The notes under the pieces were generated by a model. That model worked only from the letters and a program-made list of their open reading frames with translations. It was not told the origin of the DNA and did not search any database. From an uncultured Eubacteriales bacterium (GTDB lineage Bacteria > Bacillota > Clostridia > Lachnospirales > Lachnospiraceae), in contig CASFUI010000280.1 of the NCBI GenBank assembly GCA_949297565.1, forward strand, positions 1 to 6,499: a stretch of DNA of 6,499 bases. Direction: 5' to 3'. Each line of letters starts with the position of its first letter. Position 1 is the stretch's first letter. The position numbers were made by a program, and so were the translations under genes. Below are positions 1 to 5,550 of this stretch, in pieces.

Positions 1-147
1 CAATCATATATAGTGAATTTAAAATATATTAAAAAATTTTATCCTGACAAGGTTGTTATGATGAACGGACAATGTATAAACATAGGAAGAAAATATAAAC
101 ATGAATTTTATGAGAGGAATAGAAAGTTTACGGATTACATGAAATAA
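1..147 (+). CDS. LytTR-domain response regulator, C-terminal fragment (5' end outside window)
   Basis: The first 147 bases are open in frame 1 and encode 48 residues before a TAA at 145-147. The peptide begins QSYIVNLKYIKKFYPD and continues through VVMMNGQCINIGRKYK to a C-terminus ending FTDYMK. This is the usual end of a LytTR DNA-binding domain: a 'S-Y-hydrophobic-V-N' strand, an 'I-K-x-F' turn, a 'hydrophobic-x-NG-x-x-I-x-I-x-R-K-Y-K' segment and a short basic tail. LytTR domains are the output modules of AgrA/ComE/VirR-type response regulators and commonly control quorum-sensing or bacteriocin operons in Firmicutes. The receiver domain, if present, lies upstream of the window, so a stand-alone LytTR protein cannot be excluded. 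Its position directly upstream and on the same strand makes it the likely regulator of the downstream cassettes (inference). A decayed copy of its last ~21 codons recurs at 1658-1728. Confidence 0.8.
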   Translation, partial: QSYIVNLKYIKKFYPDKVVMMNGQCINIGRKYKHEFYERNRKFTDYMK

Positions 148-170
148 AAGCTGTCATAAGATAAAGCAAA

Positions 171-230
171 ACATAAGTTTGATGTAAGATGTTCCCGATA
201 AACTGTAAGTTATTCCTTATGTATTTTTTT
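171..230 (+). terminator. Possible weak terminator after the LytTR gene
   Basis: ACATAAG at 171-177 is complementary to CTTATGT at 216-222, and the right arm is followed by a seven-T run at 224-230. The stem is only 7 bp, AU-rich, and encloses a 38-base loop with little strong internal pairing, so termination would be weak. Its position between the regulator gene and the cassette leader fits a boundary between two transcription units. This segment is missing from the second cassette's leader. Confidence 0.3.
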
Positions 231-241
231 AAAAACAATCA

Positions 242-252
242 TATGATACAAT
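242..252 (+). promoter_or_regulatory. Candidate -10 region of cassette 1
   Basis: Overlapping -10-like hexamers TATGAT (242-247) and TACAAT (247-252) lie about 110 bases before the secreted-protein start. Both are retained unchanged in cassette 2 at 1732-1742. No convincing TTGACA-like -35 hexamer lies 16-18 bases upstream of either. This would fit activator-dependent transcription, for example by the adjacent LytTR regulator, but the promoter is inferred only. Confidence 0.35.
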
Positions 253-344
253 AAAGCTACAAAATTTAGCGCTGGGTTAATGAATGAATATTAATATATT
301 CAGAAGGGAGGCGGAGAGTTATTTTGTAGCTTTTTTATTGTATC
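245..344 (+). promoter_or_regulatory. Leader inverted repeat, attenuator-like, cassette 1
   Basis: The 21-base arm at 245-265 (GATACAATAAAGCTACAAAA plus T) is the reverse complement of 321-344, except for three extra Ts within a T-run in the right arm. The inner 10-11 bp (AGCTACAAAAT / ATTTTGTAGCT) are followed at once by TTTTTT (331-336), as in an intrinsic terminator. The 55-base loop holds a second perfect 7-bp hairpin at 285-302 (TGAATAT / ATATTCA) and a purine-rich GGGAGGCGGAG. The ribosome site AAAGGAG at 346-352 follows directly. The leader could therefore toggle between terminated and read-through states, or mask the ribosome site. It could instead be a remnant of a small inverted-repeat element. 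Confidence 0.5.
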
Positions 345-360
345 GAAAGGAGATGTTTTT

Positions 361-750
361 ATGAGAACAAAAATTTTGAAGAGCTTAAAAGCAGCTGTAC
401 TGGGAACTGCAATTATAGTTATGTCTGTGATACCGGCGTATGCGGATACATATTATAATGATACGTTCACAGATACTAATGGCAACTATTATGGCAACAC
501 TATTTTTGATGTGGATTATACTTCTGGAATGAGAACGGTTTATGCATGGTCAGGCGGTTTGGATGATTGCCAGTACAGGGTTAAACTTGTAACGGCATAT
601 TCTTATGGTACTGAGGAAGAGAATACGGGATTTTGCAAAGGACATGCTTTAATAAGTCATGATTATGAGTGGGCGGAGGATTATCAATCAATTCACCAGG
701 TAAGGTCAGGAATTTATATTGTTGACACAAAAACTTATTCAGGCTCATAA
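361..750 (+). CDS. Sec-secreted small protein 1 (bacteriocin-like candidate, family not recognised)
   Basis: This 129-aa protein starts at an ATG eight bases after AAAGGAG. Residues 1-28 form a Sec signal peptide: a basic start (MRTKILKSLK), a hydrophobic core, and an AYA cleavage motif with cut predicted between A28 and D29. The mature 101 residues are rich in Tyr, Gly, Ser and Asp, and strongly acidic (15 D/E against 6 K/R by count). They contain no further membrane segment and hold two cysteines, C70 and C92, able to form a disulfide after export. There is no double-glycine leader, so the ABC system downstream is not needed for its export. The closest relative in view is the product at 1853-2242, about 89% identical in the signal peptide but 65% in the mature part. 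The locus resembles lactococcin-972-type loci (Sec-secreted peptide, membrane protein, ATPase), but I see no clear sequence match. The toxin role is inference; a signalling or adhesion protein is also possible. Confidence 0.88.
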   Translation: MRTKILKSLKAAVLGTAIIVMSVIPAYADTYYNDTFTDTNGNYYGNTIFDVDYTSGMRTVYAWSGGLDDCQYRVKLVTAYSYGTEEENTGFCKGHALISHDYEWAEDYQSIHQVRSGIYIVDTKTYSGS

Positions 751-768
751 TACAGATTAATTTTATTT

Positions 769-802
769 CAGGCACAGCACAATCTTAAATGTGATGTGCC
801 TG
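769..802 (+). other. Hairpin between secreted-protein and lipoprotein genes, cassette 1
   Basis: CAGGCACAGCACA at 769-781 pairs with TGTGATGTGCCTG at 790-802 over 12 of 13 positions, with an 8-base AT-rich loop. No T-run follows, so it is not a classical terminator. The stem is also present in cassette 2 despite base changes. It may stabilise the 3' end of the secreted-protein message, or cause partial termination, giving more secreted protein than lipoprotein. That role is inferred from position. Confidence 0.6.
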
Positions 803-822
803 ATAATTAAGGGGGATTGTCT

Positions 823-1641
823 ATGAAAAAAAAGCTGTTTGTTTTCGTGCTGTTAATAGTGCTGTGTATTATGCAGACTGCCTGTTCCGGTGATAATAAA
901 GAGTCCTCGCATGAGGAAGCAATAACTAATCCGAGCGTTGAACGTATTATAAGCGATAACGGTGAGGAAAAAAGAGACGGGTATAGCATATATTCGGCTG
1001 AGTATCAAGGAGAGAAGTATTTGATTGCTGTTCCTGACATTTATAATGAAGCCGCGCCTATAGGTGCTGAGGATTATGGTAAGATGGCGTCAGATAATTT
1101 TGAAGACAGCGAAAGTGCAACGAGAAAAATAAGTGAGTTTGGAAGATCAAAAATACCCGCATGGGCTGATGACAATGAGAGCGGAACAGGCTCGATACTG
1201 ACTTGGTATAAATTTGCTTTCCCTGATTTTATAATGGAGACATATACTGATGATTTTAAGCAGCTGGTAATTGAAGGTTTGAGAGTTCAAAACGGAAAGG
1301 ATATTTCTCAAAGCGATGTTGAATATTTATACTTTAACCTGTACGAGGATTTTTATAACAACGATAACAGGCTGAAGATAGAGGTATACGGAACTTCTGC
1401 GTCAACGGGAGAGAAGGAGAAGTACTGTGAAAAATATATCGACGAGAGCGGGGACTATTTTATAGACAGTAAAAGAATTATGGCTGAAAAAGGATATTCT
1501 GCACTTGAATATACGGTGGCGTTCGATAAGAATTTTGATAATGAATTTGCGTTTTGTGCAACAGGTTTTAAGCTTATTATAGAAAACGAAGAACAGTATG
1601 CTGCATGGAAAAATGAAAATATTCAGAGGTTTATTGAGTAG
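823..1641 (+). CDS. Lipoprotein 1 (candidate immunity or partner protein, family not recognised)
   Basis: The frame is open from a TTG at 817, but the ATG at 823, seven bases after GGGGG, is the better start and gives 272 aa. Residues 1-20 are a short lipoprotein signal: MKKK, a hydrophobic core, then QTAC with the lipidated cysteine at C21. Gln at -3 is atypical for a lipobox, but the following SGD and the acidic, Ser-rich linker are typical of a surface lipoprotein. The remaining ~250 residues have no membrane segment. They are rich in Asp, Glu and Tyr and carry two cysteines (C202, C245) that are also present in the paralogue. Conserved blocks include VPDIYNEAAPIGAEDY (70-85) and YGTSASTGE (189-197). 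It lies 72 bases after the secreted-protein gene, with a hairpin between. By analogy with LanI lipoproteins it could protect the producer from the secreted protein, or hand it to the ABC complex. This is unproven. Confidence 0.85.
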   Translation: MKKKLFVFVLLIVLCIMQTACSGDNKESSHEEAITNPSVERIISDNGEEKRDGYSIYSAEYQGEKYLIAVPDIYNEAAPIGAEDYGKMASDNFEDSESATRKISEFGRSKIPAWADDNESGTGSILTWYKFAFPDFIMETYTDDFKQLVIEGLRVQNGKDISQSDVEYLYFNLYEDFYNNDNRLKIEVYGTSASTGEKEKYCEKYIDESGDYFIDSKRIMAEKGYSALEYTVAFDKNFDNEFAFCATGFKLIIENEEQYAAWKNENIQRFIE

Positions 1642-1657
1642 TCAGTGAGGAGAGTTG

Positions 1658-1728
1658 AAAAATTTTATCCTGACAAGGGCGTGATGATGAACGGACAATG
1701 TATAAACATAGGAAGAAAATGTAAATAA
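1658..1728 (+). pseudogene. LytTR gene tail remnant at the duplication junction
   Basis: Directly after lipoprotein 1, the sequence encodes KFYPDKGVMMNGQCINIGRK followed by CK and a TAA at 1726-1728. This matches the C-terminal part of the LytTR domain encoded at 34-101, with changes VV to GV and Y to C near the end. The receiver and the rest of the LytTR domain are missing, as are the last 16 residues of the intact protein. Its frame continues that of lipoprotein 1 through the stop codon, so it is not expected to be translated on its own. It marks the left end of the duplicated segment and shows that the segment was copied from a site inside the regulator gene. Confidence 0.85.
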
Positions 1729-1731
1729 TCG

Positions 1732-1742
1732 TATGATACAAT
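1732..1742 (+). promoter_or_regulatory. Candidate -10 region of cassette 2
   Basis: TATGAT (1732-1737) overlapping TACAAT (1737-1742) is identical to the boxes in the first leader. The sequence further upstream differs because of the 136-base deletion: the T-run and the AT-rich region that precede the first promoter are absent, and LytTR-remnant codons sit there instead. No clear -35 box is seen. Any upstream activator input would therefore have to differ between the two cassettes. Confidence 0.3.
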
Positions 1743-1835
1743 AAAGCTATAAAATTCAGCGCTTGATTAATGAATGAAGATTAATATATTCAGGAGGGAG
1801 GCGGAGGATAGTTTTGTAGCATTTTGTTACTGTAG
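1735..1835 (+). promoter_or_regulatory. Leader inverted repeat, cassette 2 (inner stem kept, T-run broken)
   Basis: GCTATAAAATT at 1746-1756 pairs with AGTTTTGTAGC at 1810-1820 over all 11 positions if G-U wobbles are allowed. Compared with copy 1, a C-G pair became U-G and a U-A pair became U-G, so both changes keep pairing in RNA. The outer arm (GATACAATAA against TTACTGTAGC) has two mismatches. The six-T run after the stem is now CATTTTG, which should make any terminator function weaker than in copy 1. Confidence 0.45.
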
Positions 1836-1852
1836 CGAAAGGAGAAGTGTTT

Positions 1853-2242
1853 ATGGGAACGAAAGTTTTAAAGAGCTTAAAAGCAGCTGTACTTGGAACT
1901 GCAATTACAGTTATGTCTGTGATACCGGCGTATGCGGATACGTATATTGAGGAAGATTTTATAGACTATAATGGAAATCATTATGGGTATTGCGTATTTG
2001 ATGTGGATTATGAGTCCGGAATGAGAAACGTCTATGCATGGGCAGGCGGTTTGCATAATTGTGAATATAATATAGTATTGGTAACAGCTTATTCTTACGG
2101 AACAGAAAAAGAGGAGACGGGATTTGTTAACAGCGCTGTTTCAATAAGCCATAATTATGAGTGGGCGGAGGATTATCAGTCAACGCATTACGCGAGATCA
2201 GGAAATTCTATTGTTGATATAAATACTTATTCCGGGTCATAA
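1853..2242 (+). CDS. Sec-secreted small protein 2 (paralogue of the product at 361-750)
   Basis: The frame is open from a GTG at 1847. The ATG at 1853, eight bases after AAAGGAG and aligned with the start of the paralogue, is preferred and gives 129 aa without gaps relative to copy 1. Residues 1-28 are a Sec signal peptide ending AYA, with the mature protein starting DTYIEED. The mature part is even more acidic than copy 1 (16 D/E, 3 K/R). Shared blocks are FDVDY (49-53), LVTAYSYGTE (76-85), YEWAEDYQS (102-110) and the C-terminal TYSGS. C70 is shared, but the second cysteine is at 47 instead of 92. The function is unknown. The divergence pattern, with the leader conserved and the mature part changed, fits a diversified exported effector. 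It is probably coupled functionally to the lipoprotein that follows. Confidence 0.88.
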   Translation: MGTKVLKSLKAAVLGTAITVMSVIPAYADTYIEEDFIDYNGNHYGYCVFDVDYESGMRNVYAWAGGLHNCEYNIVLVTAYSYGTEKEETGFVNSAVSISHNYEWAEDYQSTHYARSGNSIVDINTYSGS

Positions 2243-2256
2243 TATTGATTGTGTTT

Positions 2257-2290
2257 CAGGCGCAGCACAATTTTAAATATGCTGTGCCTG
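2257..2290 (+). other. Hairpin between secreted-protein and lipoprotein genes, cassette 2
   Basis: CAGGCGCAGCA at 2257-2267 pairs with TGCTGTGCCTG at 2280-2290 over 11 positions, one of them G-U, around a 12-base AT-rich loop. It is the counterpart of the hairpin at 769-802. One base change repairs a mismatch found in copy 1, and another turns A-U into G-U, so the fold is kept. Only a short TTTT follows after four bases, so strong termination is unlikely. Confidence 0.6.
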
Positions 2291-2312
2291 AAGTTTTAAA
2301 GGGGGGTTGTTT

Positions 2313-3140
2313 ATGAATAAGAGGCTGTTTATTTTAGCGTTGTTAATAGTGATGTGTATTATGCAGACTGCCTGTTCGGGAGATAAAGAGGAGTCCTCGC
2401 AGGAGGAGGCGATAACCAATCCGAGCGTTGATCGAGTTATAAGCGATAACGGAGCGGAAAAAAGAGACGGATATGTTATATATTCGTCTGAATATAATGG
2501 GGAAACATATTTGCTGGCAGTCCCTGATATTTATAATGAAGCCGCGCCCATAGGGGCTGAAGATTATACTTTGCTGGCGTCAGACAATTCGGAAGACAGA
2601 GGAAATGCATCGATAAAAATAAGTGAGTTTGAAAAATCGAAAATACCTGAATGGGCTGATGATAAAGAAAGTGGGAATGGCTCAAGACTGATATGGTATA
2701 AATATGCCTGCCCTGATTTTATAATGGATACATATAGTGATGATTTTAAGCAGATGGTAATTGATGGGTGGAGCCAATGGGCAGTTAAAAACGGAGAGGA
2801 TATTTCCGAAAGCGACGTTGAATATTTATATTTTAACATGTACGAGGATTTTTATAACGATGGCAACAGGATTAAGATAGAACTATACGGAACTTCTGCG
2901 TCAACGGGAGAGACGGAGAAGTACTGTGAGAAGTATATCGACGAGAGCGGAGACTACTATGTTGACAGCAAAAGAATTATGACGGAAAAAGGATATTCAG
3001 GGCTTAAATGCATTGTGAGTTTTGAAAACGGTATTACGAACGAATCTGCATTCTGCTCGGACGGTTTTAAGCTTATTATAGAAGACGAAGAACAGTATGC
3101 GGCGTGGAGAAATGAAAATATTGAGCGTTTTATTGAGTAG
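2313..3140 (+). CDS. Lipoprotein 2 (paralogue of the product at 823-1641)
   Basis: A TTG at 2307 would extend the frame by two codons. The ATG at 2313, six bases after GGGGGG, matches the paralogue start and gives 275 aa. The signal is MNKRLF, a hydrophobic core, then QTAC with the predicted lipidated cysteine at C21. The protein is about 75% identical to lipoprotein 1 across its length, with a three-residue insertion near 154 (WSQWAV region). C205 and C248 match the conserved pair of the paralogue, and C133 and C233 are extra. It is followed 22 bases later by the first permease, whose ribosome site (GAGGGGATTGGAG) lies in the gap, so it is probably cotranscribed with the transporter. The role is not known. 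Being paired with a secreted protein in both cassettes suggests a cognate immunity or receptor function (inference). Confidence 0.85.
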   Translation: MNKRLFILALLIVMCIMQTACSGDKEESSQEEAITNPSVDRVISDNGAEKRDGYVIYSSEYNGETYLLAVPDIYNEAAPIGAEDYTLLASDNSEDRGNASIKISEFEKSKIPEWADDKESGNGSRLIWYKYACPDFIMDTYSDDFKQMVIDGWSQWAVKNGEDISESDVEYLYFNMYEDFYNDGNRIKIELYGTSASTGETEKYCEKYIDESGDYYVDSKRIMTEKGYSGLKCIVSFENGITNESAFCSDGFKLIIEDEEQYAAWRNENIERFIE

Positions 3141-3162
3141 ACAATGAGGGGATTGGAGATAT

Positions 3163-4407
3163 ATGAATTTATTGGGAAGGTTAAAGCTTACTGCGGAGAT
3201 TGCGCGGGGCAGGCTTTTTATATTGTTTCTTATGCTTGCGATGTGCTTTATATCCTTTTATATGGCGGACGTATGCATGTCTGATTATTTTTATAATTTA
3301 TCGACAATAAAACGGTATGAGGGGTCGTTTGGCGATGATAATAAAAATATATACTGGATTAACAGTCAGGTGAGCAATAAAGATATGGAACAGCCGTCAT
3401 ATGAGTTTTTTGGCAGGTTTGGAGAAATAGAAGGCATTGAGGCTTACGGCGCTTTTCTGTCGAATAACTGCAATCTGACATACGATGACAGCGGAGAGGC
3501 TGTGTGTGACGATTGGGTAAAAGTAATAGCAGCCACTCCGGGAACCATGAGAATAGCGGGGCTAAAGCTTTCTGACGAACAGATTGATGAGTTTGCAGGC
3601 TATGAAGGGGAATATACGCCTGTATATGTCGGAAGCAAATTTGCGGACATGCTTGCTGTAGGAACGGTGTTTACGGTTTCGGGCTTCTATGAGGAGCAGC
3701 AGTGCATTGTGTGCGGAGTTCTGCCGGAAGGCGCAAAATGGCTTTGGAGAGGTCGTTATACGAGCATTCAGGATACGGGAATGGATGAAGCCATACTGTT
3801 GTGCGCAGATTATGACAAGTATATTGAAATGAATAAATATGTAACCGGTAAAATACAGGTCTATTTTAAGTGCGAAGAGAGTCAGAAACAAGAGGTTCAG
3901 AAAGACGTATACGAGCTTGCCGCGGAGTGCGGGTATTATATAAGTATCTATAATATCGGCGAGGAAATTGAAGATTTAAAAAGCGAGTATGGCTTAAGCG
4001 ACAACAAGCAGTTTTATTCGTCGGTAATGCTGATTGTTATAGCAGTGCTTTCAATTATGATTGCCGTTATGACAATGTGTATGCAGAATAAAAAGACATA
4101 TGGTATAATGAGAGCTTTCGGAGTGCCGCAGAGCAGCATTTCTTTTGTTATTGTTATTCAGAACGCATTTGTAAATGTTGTGGGTGCAGTAGCGGCATGG
4201 CTTGTAAGACGCGGCAGAATATATGAAATGTATGGGGACAGCTTTGAGAGAGGCGTTGATGTTATTACTTCGGCATGGAATTATTCGCATAATATTGTTA
4301 TGCCTGTTATTCTGGCGGCATGTGTTGTGTTTACAATCACTGCGGCGTCTGTGTTTCCTGTAATGTACCTTAAGAGGTTAAAGCCGATTGAGATGATTAA
4401 GTCATAG
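3163..4407 (+). CDS. FtsX/MacB-type ABC transporter permease, half 1
   Basis: This 414-aa membrane protein has the four-segment topology of the FtsX/MacB permease family. TM1 spans about 18-36, a large extracytoplasmic domain about 37-284, TM2 286-307, TM3 326-348 and TM4 379-402. A cytoplasmic YGIMRAFG (313-320) corresponds to the family's 'E/Y-G-I-x-R-A-x-G' coupling segment after TM2. The C-terminal RLKPIEMIKS matches the 'L-x-P-x-E-x-I' ending common in MacB-like permeases. Such proteins do not translocate through a wide channel; they transmit ATPase motion to the outside, and in Firmicutes often serve in antimicrobial-peptide resistance or substrate extraction. ATG 3163 follows GGAG by four bases. 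The next permease starts 12 bases after the stop, so the two are probably translated together as a heterodimer. The ectodomain sequence is not recognised beyond the family level. Confidence 0.85.
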   Translation: MNLLGRLKLTAEIARGRLFILFLMLAMCFISFYMADVCMSDYFYNLSTIKRYEGSFGDDNKNIYWINSQVSNKDMEQPSYEFFGRFGEIEGIEAYGAFLSNNCNLTYDDSGEAVCDDWVKVIAATPGTMRIAGLKLSDEQIDEFAGYEGEYTPVYVGSKFADMLAVGTVFTVSGFYEEQQCIVCGVLPEGAKWLWRGRYTSIQDTGMDEAILLCADYDKYIEMNKYVTGKIQVYFKCEESQKQEVQKDVYELAAECGYYISIYNIGEEIEDLKSEYGLSDNKQFYSSVMLIVIAVLSIMIAVMTMCMQNKKTYGIMRAFGVPQSSISFVIVIQNAFVNVVGAVAAWLVRRGRIYEMYGDSFERGVDVITSAWNYSHNIVMPVILAACVVFTITAASVFPVMYLKRLKPIEMIKS

Positions 4408-4419
4408 AAGAGGGGAATT

Positions 4420-5547
4420 ATGAAAATACGAATAAAACATTTTTTAAACAGTATTTTCCGGTATCGAATTGCGTCGGTTTGTTTTGTTGTGGGTCAGTTG
4501 ATAATTTATTTTTCTGTTTTTGGCGCGCTGCAGATTTATAATATGGCGTCATTAAAGGAAGAAGAGCGAAAAGAAGCCATATATGACAGCAGGATAAAGA
4601 TAGAGGCAGTATCAACGGATAATATAGATATTTTTTCAGGTATGAGCAATAATATTGAATTTGGAAATATGGTTTTGTCGGGCAGACTGGTTTTGCCGGT
4701 TAAGGAGACGGGAATAGCTTCAACAACAGAAATTATTATAAAGGGGAATGAGGAGTTTCCATATATTATGGAGAGTGGTCATCTGCCGGGAACGGGTGAG
4801 GATAGCGGAAGACTTGTGGCTGCTCTTGGAAGGGAACGCTACAAATATACATATGAAAAAAATCAGAGCAGGTACATTACAATATGTGACGAAGAATATG
4901 AGGTTGTTGGTGTTATAGGCGGCGAATCTGATTACTGGGACAATAGCATTGTTTTGTGCATTGATAATGTCGGAAGTAAAACGCTTGATGAGATTATATC
5001 AGGAAGTAAGTATGAAATGCATCTTGAGAGCAATATTTACGATATTGAAACTTTAAAGCTGGAATATGAGGATATATTCCGATTTATAGTTGAGAGGGAC
5101 GGACGCAGCAGTGTCAATGCAGTGATAGATAAATCCTCAGGTCAGAGCACAACCGAAAATACATATGCAAGACAAAAAATAGAGGTTAATTATATAGTGT
5201 ATATTTTTTGTCTTGTGAATAGTGTGCTTGTATCATATTTTTGGATTGAGGCAAGAAAAAGAGAAATTGCAATACGCAAGGCTTTTGGCTTTGGAAATTT
5301 TAAATTAATAGGAATGCTGTTTGCTGATATTATTAAGCTCATGGTATTTTCGCTTGTGATTTTTTTGGCGGTATACGCGGCAGGGTATCGGTGGCTGGCA
5401 GGCATTATGAGAATATATATTAATTTACCTACGTTTATGAGACTGCTGGGAGCCATATTTTTAACTACAATTATAACCGTGATTTATCCTGTTTTTAGTG
5501 TTATCAGAATGATGCCGTCAAAAAGTGTTGCAGGAAGCGACGATTGA
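4420..5547 (+). CDS. FtsX/MacB-type ABC transporter permease, half 2
   Basis: This 375-aa protein starts at an ATG just after AGAGGGG, 12 bases past the stop of the first permease. It has the same architecture: TM1 about 17-39, an extracytoplasmic domain about 40-255, TM2 257-276, TM3 299-322, TM4 342-361. The cytoplasmic REIAIRKAFGF (281-291) is the FtsX-family coupling segment and is closer to the usual form than in half 1. The C-terminus MMPSKSVAGSDD is a weakened version of the family ending. The two halves share topology but little sequence by eye, which fits an obligate heterodimer. In lactococcin-972-type loci a single large membrane protein carries the equivalent role, so this may be a split version (inference). 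It lacks an ATPase domain and depends on the product encoded at 5725-6384. Confidence 0.85.
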   Translation: MKIRIKHFLNSIFRYRIASVCFVVGQLIIYFSVFGALQIYNMASLKEEERKEAIYDSRIKIEAVSTDNIDIFSGMSNNIEFGNMVLSGRLVLPVKETGIASTTEIIIKGNEEFPYIMESGHLPGTGEDSGRLVAALGRERYKYTYEKNQSRYITICDEEYEVVGVIGGESDYWDNSIVLCIDNVGSKTLDEIISGSKYEMHLESNIYDIETLKLEYEDIFRFIVERDGRSSVNAVIDKSSGQSTTENTYARQKIEVNYIVYIFCLVNSVLVSYFWIEARKREIAIRKAFGFGNFKLIGMLFADIIKLMVFSLVIFLAVYAAGYRWLAGIMRIYINLPTFMRLLGAIFLTTIITVIYPVFSVIRMMPSKSVAGSDD

Positions 5548-5550
5548 CTT

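Larger units (their letters stand above)
32..1657 (+). repeat. Tandem duplication unit, copy 1 (LytTR tail + leader + secreted protein + lipoprotein)
   Basis: The unit starts at the A-run inside the LytTR codons (AAAAATTTTATCCTGACAAG begins near 32). It runs through the leader, the secreted-protein gene, the inter-gene hairpin, the lipoprotein gene and a short purine-rich tail (TGAGGAGAGTTG). The same string recurs at 1658, giving an offset of 1626 bases. The tail after the lipoprotein stop aligns with the sequence between lipoprotein 2 and the permease start. The unit therefore originally ended just before the first permease gene. Confidence 0.9.
1658..3162 (+). repeat. Tandem duplication unit, copy 2
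   Basis: This is the second copy of the unit starting at 32. It carries the LytTR remnant, a shortened leader, the second secreted-protein gene, the hairpin, the second lipoprotein gene and the purine-rich stretch that supplies the permease ribosome site. Relative to copy 1 it lacks about 136 bases: after the LytTR remnant, sequence matching position ~101 joins directly to sequence matching ~237. It also has a 9-base insertion within the lipoprotein gene. Confidence 0.9.

Noticed and set aside
198..206. ATAAACTGT, whose complement ACAGTTTAT fits the AgrA-like 9-base LytTR half-site.
   Set aside because: LytTR proteins normally bind two direct repeats about 12 bases apart, and I could not find a second matching site at that spacing. 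A single short match is expected by chance in AT-rich DNA.
300..316. The purine-rich, GC-rich stretch in the leader (AGGGAGGCGGAG) considered as a T-box motif or other known riboswitch core.
   Set aside because: The T-box consensus (GGGTGG-ACCGCG) is not matched, there is no specifier stem, and the downstream genes are not aminoacyl-tRNA or amino-acid genes.
284..364. A 26-codon reading frame in the first leader (ATG at 284, stop TGA overlapping the ATG of the secreted-protein gene), possible leader peptide.
   Set aside because: No good ribosome site precedes it. In the second leader a 2-base length difference shifts the frame so that the stop overlap is lost. The similarity between copies is explained by duplication of the DNA.
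581..775. Minus-strand open frames across the secreted-protein, lipoprotein, permease and ATPase genes, including 5621-5860.
   Set aside because: They lie antisense to well-supported genes, have no ribosome sites or recognisable domains, and their peptides look like random AT-rich translation.
817..822. TTG starts at 817 and 2307 and a GTG start at 1847, which lengthen three of the proteins by two residues.
   Set aside because: In each case the following ATG (823, 2313, 1853) has the better ribosome-site spacing, and all three ATGs are consistent between paralogues.
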